Of a DNA stretch of 7,462 nt, positions 1 to 5,996 are shown one piece after another. Position 1 is the first letter of the stretch. Each line of letters begins with the position of its first letter. Origin of the DNA: Firmicutes bacterium UBA5389. Its GTDB lineage: Bacteria > Bacillota > DTU025. Location of the stretch: assembly GCA_002409965.1 (NCBI GenBank), contig DHON01000034.1, forward strand, positions 1-7,462, given 5' to 3'. The notes below the pieces were generated by a model, which did no database searches, had not been told where the DNA came from, and saw nothing but the letters and a program-made list of their open reading frames with translations. Both the position numbers and the translations under genes were made by a program.

Positions 1-20
1 GCGTTCGCGTCCGAATGTGA

Positions 21-75
21 GCACGTGGCCCGTACCTTTTGTCAAATATTGCGCACCCCAGTTCTTGCCACGTGC
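21..75. repeat. 9-bp inverted repeat, GCACGTGGC / GCCACGTGC
   Basis: GCACGTGGC at 21-29 is the exact reverse complement of GCCACGTGC at 67-75, with 37 bases between. Each arm contains the palindrome CACGTG. The loop is too long for a terminator and no T-tract follows. It could be a pair of regulator sites or chance. Nothing nearby indicates a function. Confidence 0.3.
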
Positions 76-209
76 CCGGGCATGCAGCCAACCGCGCTCA
101 GCCACGCAAACACGCAAAGGACGATTTTGACGAGGTCCTGGAGTGGCTGCACAGGGATGACTTTGACGGGGCGACCCAGGGTCCTGCGAAAGCCGCGTTG
201 GTCCCATGA
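21..209 (+). other. possible C-terminal fragment of an unrecognised gene
   Basis: The frame that is open from 21 to the TGA at 207-209 ends in an acidic stretch, DDFDEVLEWLHRDDFDGA (120-173), whose composition looks more protein-like than the rest of 1-720. There is no recognisable domain, start codon or ribosome binding site. The part before residue DDFD reads as random, low-quality sequence. It could be the tail of a lost gene or a chance open frame. I do not recognise a family. Confidence 0.15.
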
Positions 210-260
210 GCCTGGACGCCTCGCCGGCGAGTCTGCGCATGATCGGTGTGGTCCGGCGCG

Positions 261-314
261 ACCTGTTACGTGCGCAACAGGTGTTTTATGGGACCTGCTC
301 CAGGCCCAACAGGT
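261..314. repeat. pair of 22-bp palindromes, ACCTG-N12-CAGGT, 32-bp period
   Basis: Two 22-bp imperfect palindromes lie at 261-282 and 293-314, separated by 10 bases. Both begin ACCTG and end CAGGT. The first has 7-bp arms, ACCTGTT and AACAGGT. The same arrangement (22 + 10 + 22) recurs at 513-566, which argues against chance. The second palindrome is closely related to the one at 6015-6036, with 20 of 24 bases alike over 293-316 versus 6015-6038. It could be a hairpin pair in RNA, a double operator, or part of a mobile palindromic repeat. Confidence 0.55.
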
Positions 315-438
315 TGTGCACTGGTTCGCCGATGGAGGCTCAGTCGCGACCGGCGCCTCCCGCGCGCTCCGCATCCCCTTCCGGCAGATCCCCAGCTACA
401 GGCGATGGATGTACCTGGGTTGACAGCAATGGACCGTT

Positions 439-534
439 CGCAGACACTCAAAGGCCCCTAGCAGGACCCACTGTCCTCCAGATCGGGCCTCCCATTCACC
501 CGATTCTGCACAACCTGTTGCGTGGCGGACAGGT
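439..534. repeat. dispersed repeat, copy A
   Basis: This block aligns without gaps to 6066-6161. By hand count about 65 of 96 positions are identical, and 56 of the first 78. The best-kept parts are the AAAGG near the start, ATCGGG in the middle and CCCGATTC/TGCACAACCT near the end. The block finishes in a 22-bp ACCT...CAGGT palindrome in both copies. Neither copy has a preserved reading frame, so the similarity points to a non-coding repeat or structured RNA rather than a shared gene. Confidence 0.5.
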
Positions 535-566
535 GGCAAAAACAACCTGCAACGAGCGCAACAGGT
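513..566. repeat. second pair of 22-bp palindromes, 32-bp period
   Basis: Palindromes occupy 513-534 (ACCTGT and ACAGGT arms) and 545-566 (ACCTG and CAGGT arms), with a 10-base spacer. The geometry matches the pair at 261-314 exactly. The flanking bases GCG/CGC also recur: GCGCAACAGGT occurs at 272-282 and again at 556-566, and its inverse ACCTGTTGCG at 513-522. Confidence 0.55.
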
Positions 567-852
567 AGCGAACAAGTGCCATCTGTCAACATCGTCTACG
601 TCCGCATTGCAACAGAGTCATCGCGACTATCCGTGGTGCCAGCGACTGTCCACAAGGCAGATGAGCAGCGAAGATACGCGCGATCTGCAGGCTCAGCCCG
701 ACTCTGACGGGGTCCTGGCGTTAGGGCGATGGCACAACCTCGTTTGAGACGTAGGGCGGATCACGTAAGCCCTGCATGACGGTGCCTTCGTGTTGGACTA
801 GCAGGGACGATGGCGGGCGTTCGCGTGATGGTGATGGATGGTGTGATGACGA

Positions 853-881
853 TTGACTGGCGAATTTGGGACTGATATATT
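853..881 (+). promoter_or_regulatory. sigma-A-type promoter with extended -10
   Basis: TTGACT (853-858) and TATATT (876-881) are separated by exactly 17 bases. TG at 873-874 gives an extended -10 (TGnTATATT). Transcription would begin near 888, leaving a leader of about 78 nt before the ATG at 966. The bases around it are locally AT-rich compared with the window. It is the likely promoter of the beta-propeller gene, and possibly of the OB-fold gene behind it. Confidence 0.7.
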
Positions 882-965
882 GATTATGAACAAACCGATG
901 GTCTTCCGTGGTCTGCAGTGGTGTCCGGAGGTAGTTCAAGCTCAATACATAGGGAGGGTGCGCTT

Positions 966-1817
966 ATGCCAGCGAAGAGAACTCGTCTGTTTGTGGTGTT
1001 GATGCTCGTCTCGATCGTCGCCGTGTGCGCGATTCCAGCCGCGGCCGCCAAATATCCCCAGCCCAAGCTGTGGGAGCATTCGACGCCGGGAGTGGACAGA
1101 ATGCCGTTCGTCTATGGCGACACGCTCTACTACGTCCGGGATTACGACATCTACTACTCAGTCTGGGACAACGCGGCACGTGCGTGGTCCGAGCCCAAGG
1201 AGGTTCCCGGCACGATCAACACGGGCGCTAATGAGATCTGGCCGTGCGTCACAGGAGGAGGCAAGGTTCTGTACTTTGGACGCTACGATCCAATCAGCGA
1301 CTACGACTTCTATCGCAGCGAGTGGGATGATGCGGCCGGCGTTTGGGGCGAGCCTGTACTCATTGAACCGCTTTCCACCGATGTGCAGGACTGGGCGATC
1401 TGGGTCAATGAAGACGAGACTGTGGCCTATGTCACCACTAAGGGCGCGTACGGCAACGGCGCCACGCTCGGCGGACGCGACATATGGAAGTCCGTTAAGA
1501 TCGATGGCGTGTGGGGCACTCCAGTCAGCATAGGGGCGCCTATCAACACATCGGGGAACGAATGGAGCATATTCGTCGACAGCGATGATCGTCTGTACAT
1601 AGACGGTGTACGCGAGTTGACGGTCGGCGCATCGGATATCTATGTGGCCGAAAACGAGACGGCGGTTCCCGTTAGTCTGGGAGAGCCGATCAACAGCGCA
1701 GCAGATGAGCGGGAGTTTTCGATAACCGACAGATTCGTCTTCGTGAGCGCTAACAAGCGCGAGGGCGGCGCAGGCGGATATGATCTGTGGTACATCGTCC
1801 TGATCCCAGCTGAGTAG
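966..1817 (+). CDS. exported PD40/WD40-like beta-propeller protein
   Basis: The 283-residue product starts with a basic n-region (MPAKRTR), a hydrophobic core (8-20) and an AAAA stretch at 25-28, a good type I signal peptide. The mature protein would be outside the membrane. Four blade-like units follow, marked by DIYYS (61), DFYRS (114), DIWKS (172) and DIYVA (224), with a closing DLWYI at 273. Each is trailed by W(S/G)EP or WGTP-type turns and, in three of them, an INT/INS motif (84, 193, 242). This is the pattern of PD40-like propellers (DIW...G.Wg.P...INT..dE). The ATG at 966 is chosen over 918 because AGGGAGGG (951-958) sits 7 bases ahead and the signal peptide begins there. Such proteins usually bind partners or surface sugars and have no catalytic residues. 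The specific role cannot be told. The same-strand OB-fold gene starts 129 bases downstream. Confidence 0.8.
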   Translation: MPAKRTRLFVVLMLVSIVAVCAIPAAAAKYPQPKLWEHSTPGVDRMPFVYGDTLYYVRDYDIYYSVWDNAARAWSEPKEVPGTINTGANEIWPCVTGGGKVLYFGRYDPISDYDFYRSEWDDAAGVWGEPVLIEPLSTDVQDWAIWVNEDETVAYVTTKGAYGNGATLGGRDIWKSVKIDGVWGTPVSIGAPINTSGNEWSIFVDSDDRLYIDGVRELTVGASDIYVAENETAVPVSLGEPINSAADEREFSITDRFVFVSANKREGGAGGYDLWYIVLIPAE

Positions 1818-1830
1818 AGCAAGCAGTCGA

Positions 1831-1919
1831 TCTGACTGAAGCAGCTGGCTTCTTGTGAATCAGACTGGCGATTGCGGATATCTCTTGGACCCCGGGCGCA
1901 GCGTATCTGTGTCCGGGGT
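1831..1919 (+). other. two small hairpins in the 1818-1946 gap
   Basis: GAAGC (1838-1842) pairs with GCTTC (1848-1852) around a 5-base loop, nested inside TCTGA (1831-1835) and TCAGA (1860-1864). Further on, ACCCCGG (1889-1895) pairs with CCGGGGT (1913-1919). Neither is followed by a T-tract, so an intrinsic terminator is not supported. They may stabilise the mRNA end or be chance. Confidence 0.3.
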
Positions 1920-1946
1920 ATCACTAATGTATGGGAGGGGCATGCG

Positions 1947-2597
1947 TTGAAGCAACAGACCTCTGACTACATGCCTGTCGCCGCAGTTGTTCTGACACTA
2001 CTTATCACAGTGGCGATTGTCGTCACAGCTGCGCTGCCCGGCCAGTGCGAGTATACAGTCGCCTTGTGCTCCCTAACCGAGCTGCGACATACGGACGATC
2101 TAGGAGTGCCTATCCTGGTGGACCAGGTGGTGTCGGTTGAGGGAATCGCTCTGGTCGATACGGGAAAATGGCACAACGCAGCGAACTACTTCGCCATCGT
2201 GAACCGTGTATCGGGTTCGGGAGCCGAGGCCGGGCCGGAAGGAGATGCCGGTGTGCTGGTCTACCTTCCTGGATCCTGCGTCCCCGAGGTCAGAGCGGGC
2301 GATCTGGTGCGCGTCACTGGACGGGTATCGGTTCGCGGGTATACCACCGACTACGGAACCACTGTCATCATCCCCGCGCGAAGCGAGGACATCGTGGTGT
2401 TGGAGCCGCAGCATGCCGCGGTGCGGGCGATGGCGGGAGTTCCGATTTGCACTGACCCTGTTTTCCGAGAGGCTGAACCGCTTGAAGGCCGGCTGGTGAC
2501 GGTAGAGGGACGCCTTTCGAGGTACGACAATGAAGGCATTACAGGACAATTCGTCCGACAACGGAGTGTGCGGGAAGGAGCAGCTCGCCTGGCTTGA
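1947..2597 (+). CDS. membrane-anchored OB-fold protein, truncated in its second OB domain
   Basis: The start is TTG at 1947, chosen because GGGAGGGG (1933-1940) lies 6 bases ahead and the product then opens with a normal signal or anchor (hydrophobic 11-29). Earlier in-frame ATG codons have no ribosome binding site. Residues 44-152 match an extracellular OB-fold of the YhcR/endonuclease-associated type: ELR.. start, VSVEGIALVDTGKWHN..NYFAI, GVLVYLPG, then AGDLVRVTGRVS and a Y..YGTTVI strand. A second OB begins at about 178 (LEGRLVTVEGRLSRYDNEG) but stops after GITGQF (197-202). The remaining 14 residues are unrelated out-of-frame sequence to the TGA. Just downstream, in another frame, is a metallophosphoesterase C-terminus. 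A family pattern is known in which OB folds precede a phosphoesterase (as in YhcR), so this may be what is left of one larger extracellular nuclease or nucleotidase. As it stands no catalytic domain is attached. Confidence 0.65.
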   Translation: MKQQTSDYMPVAAVVLTLLITVAIVVTAALPGQCEYTVALCSLTELRHTDDLGVPILVDQVVSVEGIALVDTGKWHNAANYFAIVNRVSGSGAEAGPEGDAGVLVYLPGSCVPEVRAGDLVRVTGRVSVRGYTTDYGTTVIIPARSEDIVVLEPQHAAVRAMAGVPICTDPVFREAEPLEGRLVTVEGRLSRYDNEGITGQFVRQRSVREGAARLA

Positions 2598-2919
2598 ACA
2601 GGACCTCTTGGCGGCATCCTTGGCCGGCAAGCGGCTGGCTGTGTTCGGCCATCACAATCCTGTGGACGACAGGTGGGTCTTCATGGACGATGGACGCGAG
2701 GACCTTGCCCGGATCATAGGTCGCAACGGAGTCAGGTACGTCTTTGCAGGCCACCGTCACTCTGACCAGCTGGAACTGACCGAGACCACCAGAGTGATCA
2801 CCACCAGAACCGTCCAGGCGGCTCCATCGGACCTGGTCGGCTACAGGCTGGTCCGGGTAGTGAACGGCAGAGTGGCATCGTGGCGCGCCGCGCCGCCCAA
2901 GGCGTCCGATTCGTTGTGA
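2530..2919 (+). pseudogene. C-terminal fragment of a calcineurin-like metallophosphoesterase
   Basis: From DNSSDNG (2545) onward the frame reads as the second half of a metallophosphoesterase: GKEQLAWLEQDL, then FGHHNP (2644-2661) and GVRYVFAGHRHSD (ending 2766), the two C-terminal metal-ligand motifs (GHxxP and GHxHxD). The N-terminal ligands (DxH, GDxxD, GNHE) are absent, so two-metal catalysis is not expected. An ATG at 2530 with GAGG 7 bases ahead (2519-2522) could yield a 129-residue peptide. Those first residues are written in what is OB-domain sequence in the other frame, so this start is probably fortuitous. The end overlaps the convergent nrdG by 79 bases. The fragment is most simply the downstream side of a deletion that joined it out of frame to the OB-fold gene. 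Confidence 0.65.
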
Positions 2920-3437
2920 CACGCCATGTGTATGATCCGCTGGTTCCGCGAACCCCGGTAGGGCAGGCTTGGGTCGGCCAAGGCTTGCGCAAACGGGCCG
3001 TCGATGAGGATATCCGTGGCCAGGAGCAGGTCGTGCACGCCGGGGGCAGAGGCGAGGGCGGGGGAGGCGAGGAGCTGCTCCAAGGTGTAGCCTGTGTAGG
3101 TCACAACTGACAGCCCTGCGCGGCGAGCGTTCTGCGCCAGGCGGGCGAAGCCCGGCGCCTGCGCGAAGGGCTCGCCGCCGCTCAATGTGATTCCGCGTAG
3201 GATGGGGTTTGCCGCTGCGCGAAGCGTGATCTCGCTGATGCTGGTCGTCGCGCCGCCGTCGAAATCCCACGTATGGGGGTTGTGGCACCCACGGCACCGG
3301 TGCGGACACCCCTGCGCGAACACCACAAGCCTTACGCCGGGTCCATCCACCACGCTTTCGTCTACGATGCCGGCAAGCCTGAGCGTGGTGGGCGGCGCTC
3401 CCGCTCCGGAGGATGCTTCGGCCATGAGTCTCTTCAT
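2841..3437 (-). CDS. nrdG: anaerobic ribonucleoside-triphosphate reductase activating protein
   Basis: This is a radical SAM activase that uses a [4Fe-4S] cluster and S-adenosylmethionine to make the glycyl radical on NrdD. In the 198-residue product GIVDESVVDGPGVR (23-36) opens the core. C44, C48 and C51 form the CxxxCxxC cluster motif (CPHRCRGC). SGGEP at 86-90 is the SAM-binding motif. YTGYTLEQL (114-122), LIDGPF (144-149) and RGSRNQRII (161-169) are family signatures. I chose ATG 3437, two bases after the nrdD stop, because it suits termination-reinitiation. GTG 3446, overlapping the nrdD stop region, and ATG 3425 are alternatives. GGGAAGGG lies at 3457-3450. The last 28 residues after QRII do not look family-like and overlap the phosphoesterase fragment, so the native C-terminus may have been altered. 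Confidence 0.93.
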   Translation of the reverse strand: MKRLMAEASSGAGAPPTTLRLAGIVDESVVDGPGVRLVVFAQGCPHRCRGCHNPHTWDFDGGATTSISEITLRAAANPILRGITLSGGEPFAQAPGFARLAQNARRAGLSVVTYTGYTLEQLLASPALASAPGVHDLLLATDILIDGPFAQALADPSLPYRGSRNQRIIHMACHNESDALGGAARHDATLPFTTRTSL

Positions 3438-3439
3438 CC

Positions 3440-5407
3440 CTACCACGCGCCCTTCCCGGCGCTTCCGGGGCGCGCCGTGTCCGCCGTGTGGGCAACTCTG
3501 TCGGCCAGCTCGGCGCGCTTGGCGTCATTGAACCTGTCGACGGTGGACAGATATCCGGTGATCCGTCTTATTCGTCTGATCGATCCCGACTGGCATGCCG
3601 GACAGACTGACTCGATCACTCCGGAGTAGCCGCATGCGAGGCATTCGTCTATAGGGAAGTTGATGCCGCCGTATCCTACGTCCGCCGATGCCATGGCGTG
3701 GACGATGTTCTCCACAGCTTCCACATTGTGCAGCGGCGGTGAGGCCAGCTCCACGTAGGAGATGTGCCCTGCATTCGTCAGGCCGTGGTACTTGCCCTCG
3801 CGCGCAAGCTTTCCCCATATCGACATATGGGCACCCACGGGCACATGGAAACTGTTGGTGTAGTAGGCGCGGTCCGTTATGCCCGAGATCGCGCCGAATC
3901 TTTCCCGGTCAATGGAGACGAACCTTCCGGAGAGGCCTTCAGCCGGCGTTGCAAGCAGCGTGAAGTTGAGATCATAGGCGTCCGCGTATTCGTCCACGCG
4001 CTTGCGCATGAACTTGACGATCTCGTAGCCCAGCGTGTCGGCTTCGGCATCGACGCTGGCATCGGCAGCGGTCGCAACTGCTGCGTCGATCGTGCTCCGA
4101 ACGGTCGCATCGCCGCCGCAGCAGTGTCCGCATAGGGCCGTGACGGCCTCGGACAAGCCGACGAAGCCTATGGATAGAGTGCCGTGCTTGATCGCCGGCG
4201 CGATCTCGTCGTCGGCCGATAGGTTTTCCGAGTCCATGTAGATGTGTTGGCCCATGAGGAAAGGCATGTCGCGCACCTTGAGATGCGACTGCACATCGTA
4301 CCTGTGCAGCAACTGCCGAGCCGCTAAGTCCATACAGTGGCCGAGCAAGCTGAAGAACCGGTCGCTGCTGCCGTCCGCCCGCAGAGCGAGGCGCGGGAGG
4401 TTCACTGAGGTGAAGGAGAGGTTGCCCCTTCCTACGCTCACCGCGGCGCCGTGCCTGTCGGCGATTACCCGAGTTCTGCACCCCATGTAGGCCACTTCCG
4501 AGCCGTAGGGAGCGTTGAACGAGGAGTCCATGAAGCTGAATGTGGGGTTCATGCGCCTGGCCGCAACGCGGCACGCGATGTGGAAAAGGTCGTAGTTCGG
4601 ATCGGCCGGGCTCGCGTTGACGCCGGCCTTGACTCTGAAGATGACGTTGGGGAAAACGGGCGTCTCGCCTCTGCCGAGCCCGGCTTCGTACGCCTCAAGC
4701 AGGCATTTGGAGACAAGCCTGCCGCCCTCGGATGTGTCGCAGCCCAGGTTGATGCTGGAGAACGGGACCTGAGCGCCTGCCCGGCTGTGCATGGAATTGA
4801 GGTTGAAGACCAGCGCCTCCATGGCCTGGTAGACCTCGTCTTCTGAACGTCCTTCCACGTACGGCGCCATGTCGGCGTCGAAGGCGGCGAATGACTGTCC
4901 TCCGTGCATGTCGTTCTGACAGCTTTGGATTATGATTGCGGCCAGGGCCGCGGCGGACGCCGGTCGTTTCGGAGGACGGACGTAGCCGTGCCCCGTGTTG
5001 AACCCCTCCGCTAGCAGCCTGCCCAGGGGTATCTGCACGCATGTAAGGGTCTTGCCGTAGAAATCGAGGTCGTGTATGTGGATGTCTCCGTCCTGATGCG
5101 CTTGGGCCATGTCGGGCGGGATCACCCGCGTGAGATAATACTCTCTACTGGCCGCCGATGCAATCTGAAGCATCTTAGCTGACGGCGAGTTGACGATGTT
5201 GGCATTCTCCCTGCTTGTCTCCGTGAGGATCTCCTTGATAGAGTCCATGAGGGTGGGCGAGGGAGATGAACTGCCAGCGTGTGAATGCGCCGAGGAGGCG
5301 GAATGAGTTGAGCGCGCCGGGCGAACCGGGTGGGCTGGATGAACCGGACGAGTCAGGTTGACCGGATCAGCTAGATCAGCGGGGCAATTACGGCGTACAG
5401 AAGCCAT
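3440..5407 (-). CDS. nrdD: class III (anaerobic) ribonucleoside-triphosphate reductase, no ATP-cone
   Basis: The 655-residue enzyme reduces ribonucleoside triphosphates to deoxyribonucleotides by glycyl-radical chemistry in the cytoplasm under anoxia. Visible signatures are HQDGDIHIHDLDFYG (104-118), SCQNDMHGGQSFAAFD (162-177), PFSSINLGCDTS (215-226), GCRTRV (309-314) and GRGNLSFTSVNLPRLA (326-341). The four-cysteine zinc site is C589, C592, C602 and C605, and the radical loop is RITGYLST with G618. Candidate thiol residues are C163, C223 and C310. ATG 5407 is preferred over 5443 because GGGAGG (5420-5415) lies 7 bases ahead. Unlike many NrdD proteins it has no N-terminal ATP-cone. In its place residues 1-52 are low-complexity and include hexapeptide repeats. 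Allosteric activity control through the cone is therefore missing. The leader carries a cobalamin riboswitch, and nrdG follows at once. Confidence 0.95.
   Translation of the reverse strand: MASVRRNCPADLADPVNLTRPVHPAHPVRPARSTHSASSAHSHAGSSSPSPTLMDSIKEILTETSRENANIVNSPSAKMLQIASAASREYYLTRVIPPDMAQAHQDGDIHIHDLDFYGKTLTCVQIPLGRLLAEGFNTGHGYVRPPKRPASAAALAAIIIQSCQNDMHGGQSFAAFDADMAPYVEGRSEDEVYQAMEALVFNLNSMHSRAGAQVPFSSINLGCDTSEGGRLVSKCLLEAYEAGLGRGETPVFPNVIFRVKAGVNASPADPNYDLFHIACRVAARRMNPTFSFMDSSFNAPYGSEVAYMGCRTRVIADRHGAAVSVGRGNLSFTSVNLPRLALRADGSSDRFFSLLGHCMDLAARQLLHRYDVQSHLKVRDMPFLMGQHIYMDSENLSADDEIAPAIKHGTLSIGFVGLSEAVTALCGHCCGGDATVRSTIDAAVATAADASVDAEADTLGYEIVKFMRKRVDEYADAYDLNFTLLATPAEGLSGRFVSIDRERFGAISGITDRAYYTNSFHVPVGAHMSIWGKLAREGKYHGLTNAGHISYVELASPPLHNVEAVENIVHAMASADVGYGGINFPIDECLACGYSGVIESVCPACQSGSIRRIRRITGYLSTVDRFNDAKRAELADRVAHTADTARPGSAGKGAW
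5276..5365 (-). repeat. 18-bp tandem repeat encoding hexapeptides in the NrdD N-terminus
   Basis: Residues 15-32 of NrdD read PVNLTR, PVHPAH, PVRPAR. The DNA has CCGGT at the head of each 18-bp unit. Two weaker units follow, STHSAS and SAHSHA (33-44). The segment is rich in H, P, R, A and S and likely disordered. It sits where an ATP-cone would be in longer NrdD proteins. Confidence 0.6.
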
Positions 5408-5425
5408 AGTCGGGCCTCCCTTTTT

Positions 5426-5437
5426 CCACGAAGGTGG
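5426..5437 (-). promoter_or_regulatory. small hairpin between riboswitch and nrdD ribosome binding site
   Basis: On the RNA strand CCAC (5437-5434) pairs with GTGG (5429-5426) around a 4-base loop. It sits between the riboswitch end and GGGAGG at 5420-5415. No T-tract or long GC stem follows, so the switch probably acts on translation start or on an alternative fold near the ribosome binding site rather than by an intrinsic terminator. ACCTT in the loop side could instead pair with AAGG beside the ribosome binding site, which is a weak candidate for the alternative fold. Confidence 0.3.
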
Positions 5438-5446
5438 CTCCAATGC

Positions 5447-5652
5447 CTGTCAGGCAGGTCTCCTGGCTGCCGGATCATCGCATGTGCGCGTCTTCCCCCT
5501 GCATGAGCAGGAGTGACTTGCGGCGCGCGCCCATATTTCCCGGCTACAGTGGCGGGACCGCGGGCTTGGCAGGCGACACAACACCCAACGGTGCGTGCTC
5601 GCCCGCTGCCTCTTCCCTATTCTCCCTCGCACGAGGGCACCTGGCAGGGGGC
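5447..5652 (-). ncRNA. cobalamin (AdoCbl-type) riboswitch
   Basis: Read on the minus strand, the conserved blocks appear in the correct order. GGTGCCC (5641-5635) comes first, then GAATAGGGAA (5622-5613), then CCCGCCACTGT (about 5556-5546). The core continues with CAAGTCACT, GGGGGAAG (5499-5492) and GATGATCCGG (5479-5470). It ends with the B12-box AGCCAGGAGACCTGCC (5468-5453). The 5' limit is approximate because GGTGCC occurs twice (5656-5651 and 5641-5636). The family binds adenosylcobalamin or a related cobalamin in the nascent mRNA and normally represses downstream genes. The target here is nrdDG, a B12-independent reductase. This suggests that the operon is expressed when B12 is scarce and that a B12-dependent reductase exists elsewhere. 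Confidence 0.95.
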
Positions 5653-5747
5653 ACCTATTCGATTCGACTCATCCCGCACGCAGCTTGAGCACTGGGCATC
5701 GGCCCCTGGGCGCTGGACACTGTGCCGCGGTTGGGATGTTTAGTTAC

Positions 5748-5776
5748 AATATATCATACCGAGCGCCGATGGGTAA
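5748..5776 (-). promoter_or_regulatory. promoter of the nrdDG leader
   Basis: On the minus strand TTACCC (5776-5771) and TATATT (5753-5748) are 17 bases apart, with TG at 5756-5755 giving an extended -10. The -35 is weak but the -10 is the same TGATATATT as in the promoter at 853-881. The start would be near 5741, about 90 nt upstream of the riboswitch core and about 335 nt upstream of the nrdD ATG. Confidence 0.6.
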
Positions 5777-5996
5777 GGCATCACCCCGGGATCTCCTCGG
5801 GCCCCGCCAAAGTCGTGCTAACCCTGCACACCGCATGTCTTGGCCGCTCATGTGACTCGCGGATGGTCGCGCGGGCTGATCTTTCAGGCCAGATCAAGTC
5901 CAGCGAAACGGTGTACGGCGTTGCGAGTCTTGCTCCTGACCAAGCCAAGCCTGAGCGTCTCATGGTCCTTTCCCGCGGTCATTTGACGGGGACCTG

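Larger units (their letters stand above)
210..850. other. gene-free repeat-bearing intergenic region
   Basis: All six frames are broken into short overlapping frames with no ribosome binding sites, no conserved motifs and no agreement with a gene model. What it does hold is two pairs of 22-bp palindromes (261-314 and 513-566) and a 96-bp block (439-534) with a diverged copy at 6066-6161. The last part, 800-850, is a GTGATG-rich stretch leading into the promoter of the beta-propeller gene. It may be the remains of older genes, a repeat-derived region or an unannotated structured RNA. Confidence 0.5.

Noticed and set aside
25..423. 132-codon plus-strand frame at the left edge
   Set aside because: It has no ribosome binding site or recognisable motif, an amino-acid make-up typical of random GC-rich sequence, and it crosses the palindrome pair at 261-314.
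261..566. CRISPR-like array (32-bp period)
   Set aside because: There are only two units per pair, the repeats are imperfect palindromes with 10-base spacers, and there is no leader or cas gene.
721..945. 74-codon minus-strand frame upstream of the beta-propeller gene
   Set aside because: It runs across the strong plus-strand promoter and ribosome binding site region, has no ribosome binding site of its own that I can see, and resembles no family I know.
1889..1919. Terminator between the beta-propeller and OB-fold genes
   Set aside because: The GC stem is present but there is no T-tract, so I list it only as a hairpin.
2539..3528. 329-codon open frame on the minus strand across nrdG
   Set aside because: It is the +1 shadow of nrdG and the nrdD tail. 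The product is R/H/P-rich with no domain, while the nrdG frame carries CxxxCxxC and GGEP.
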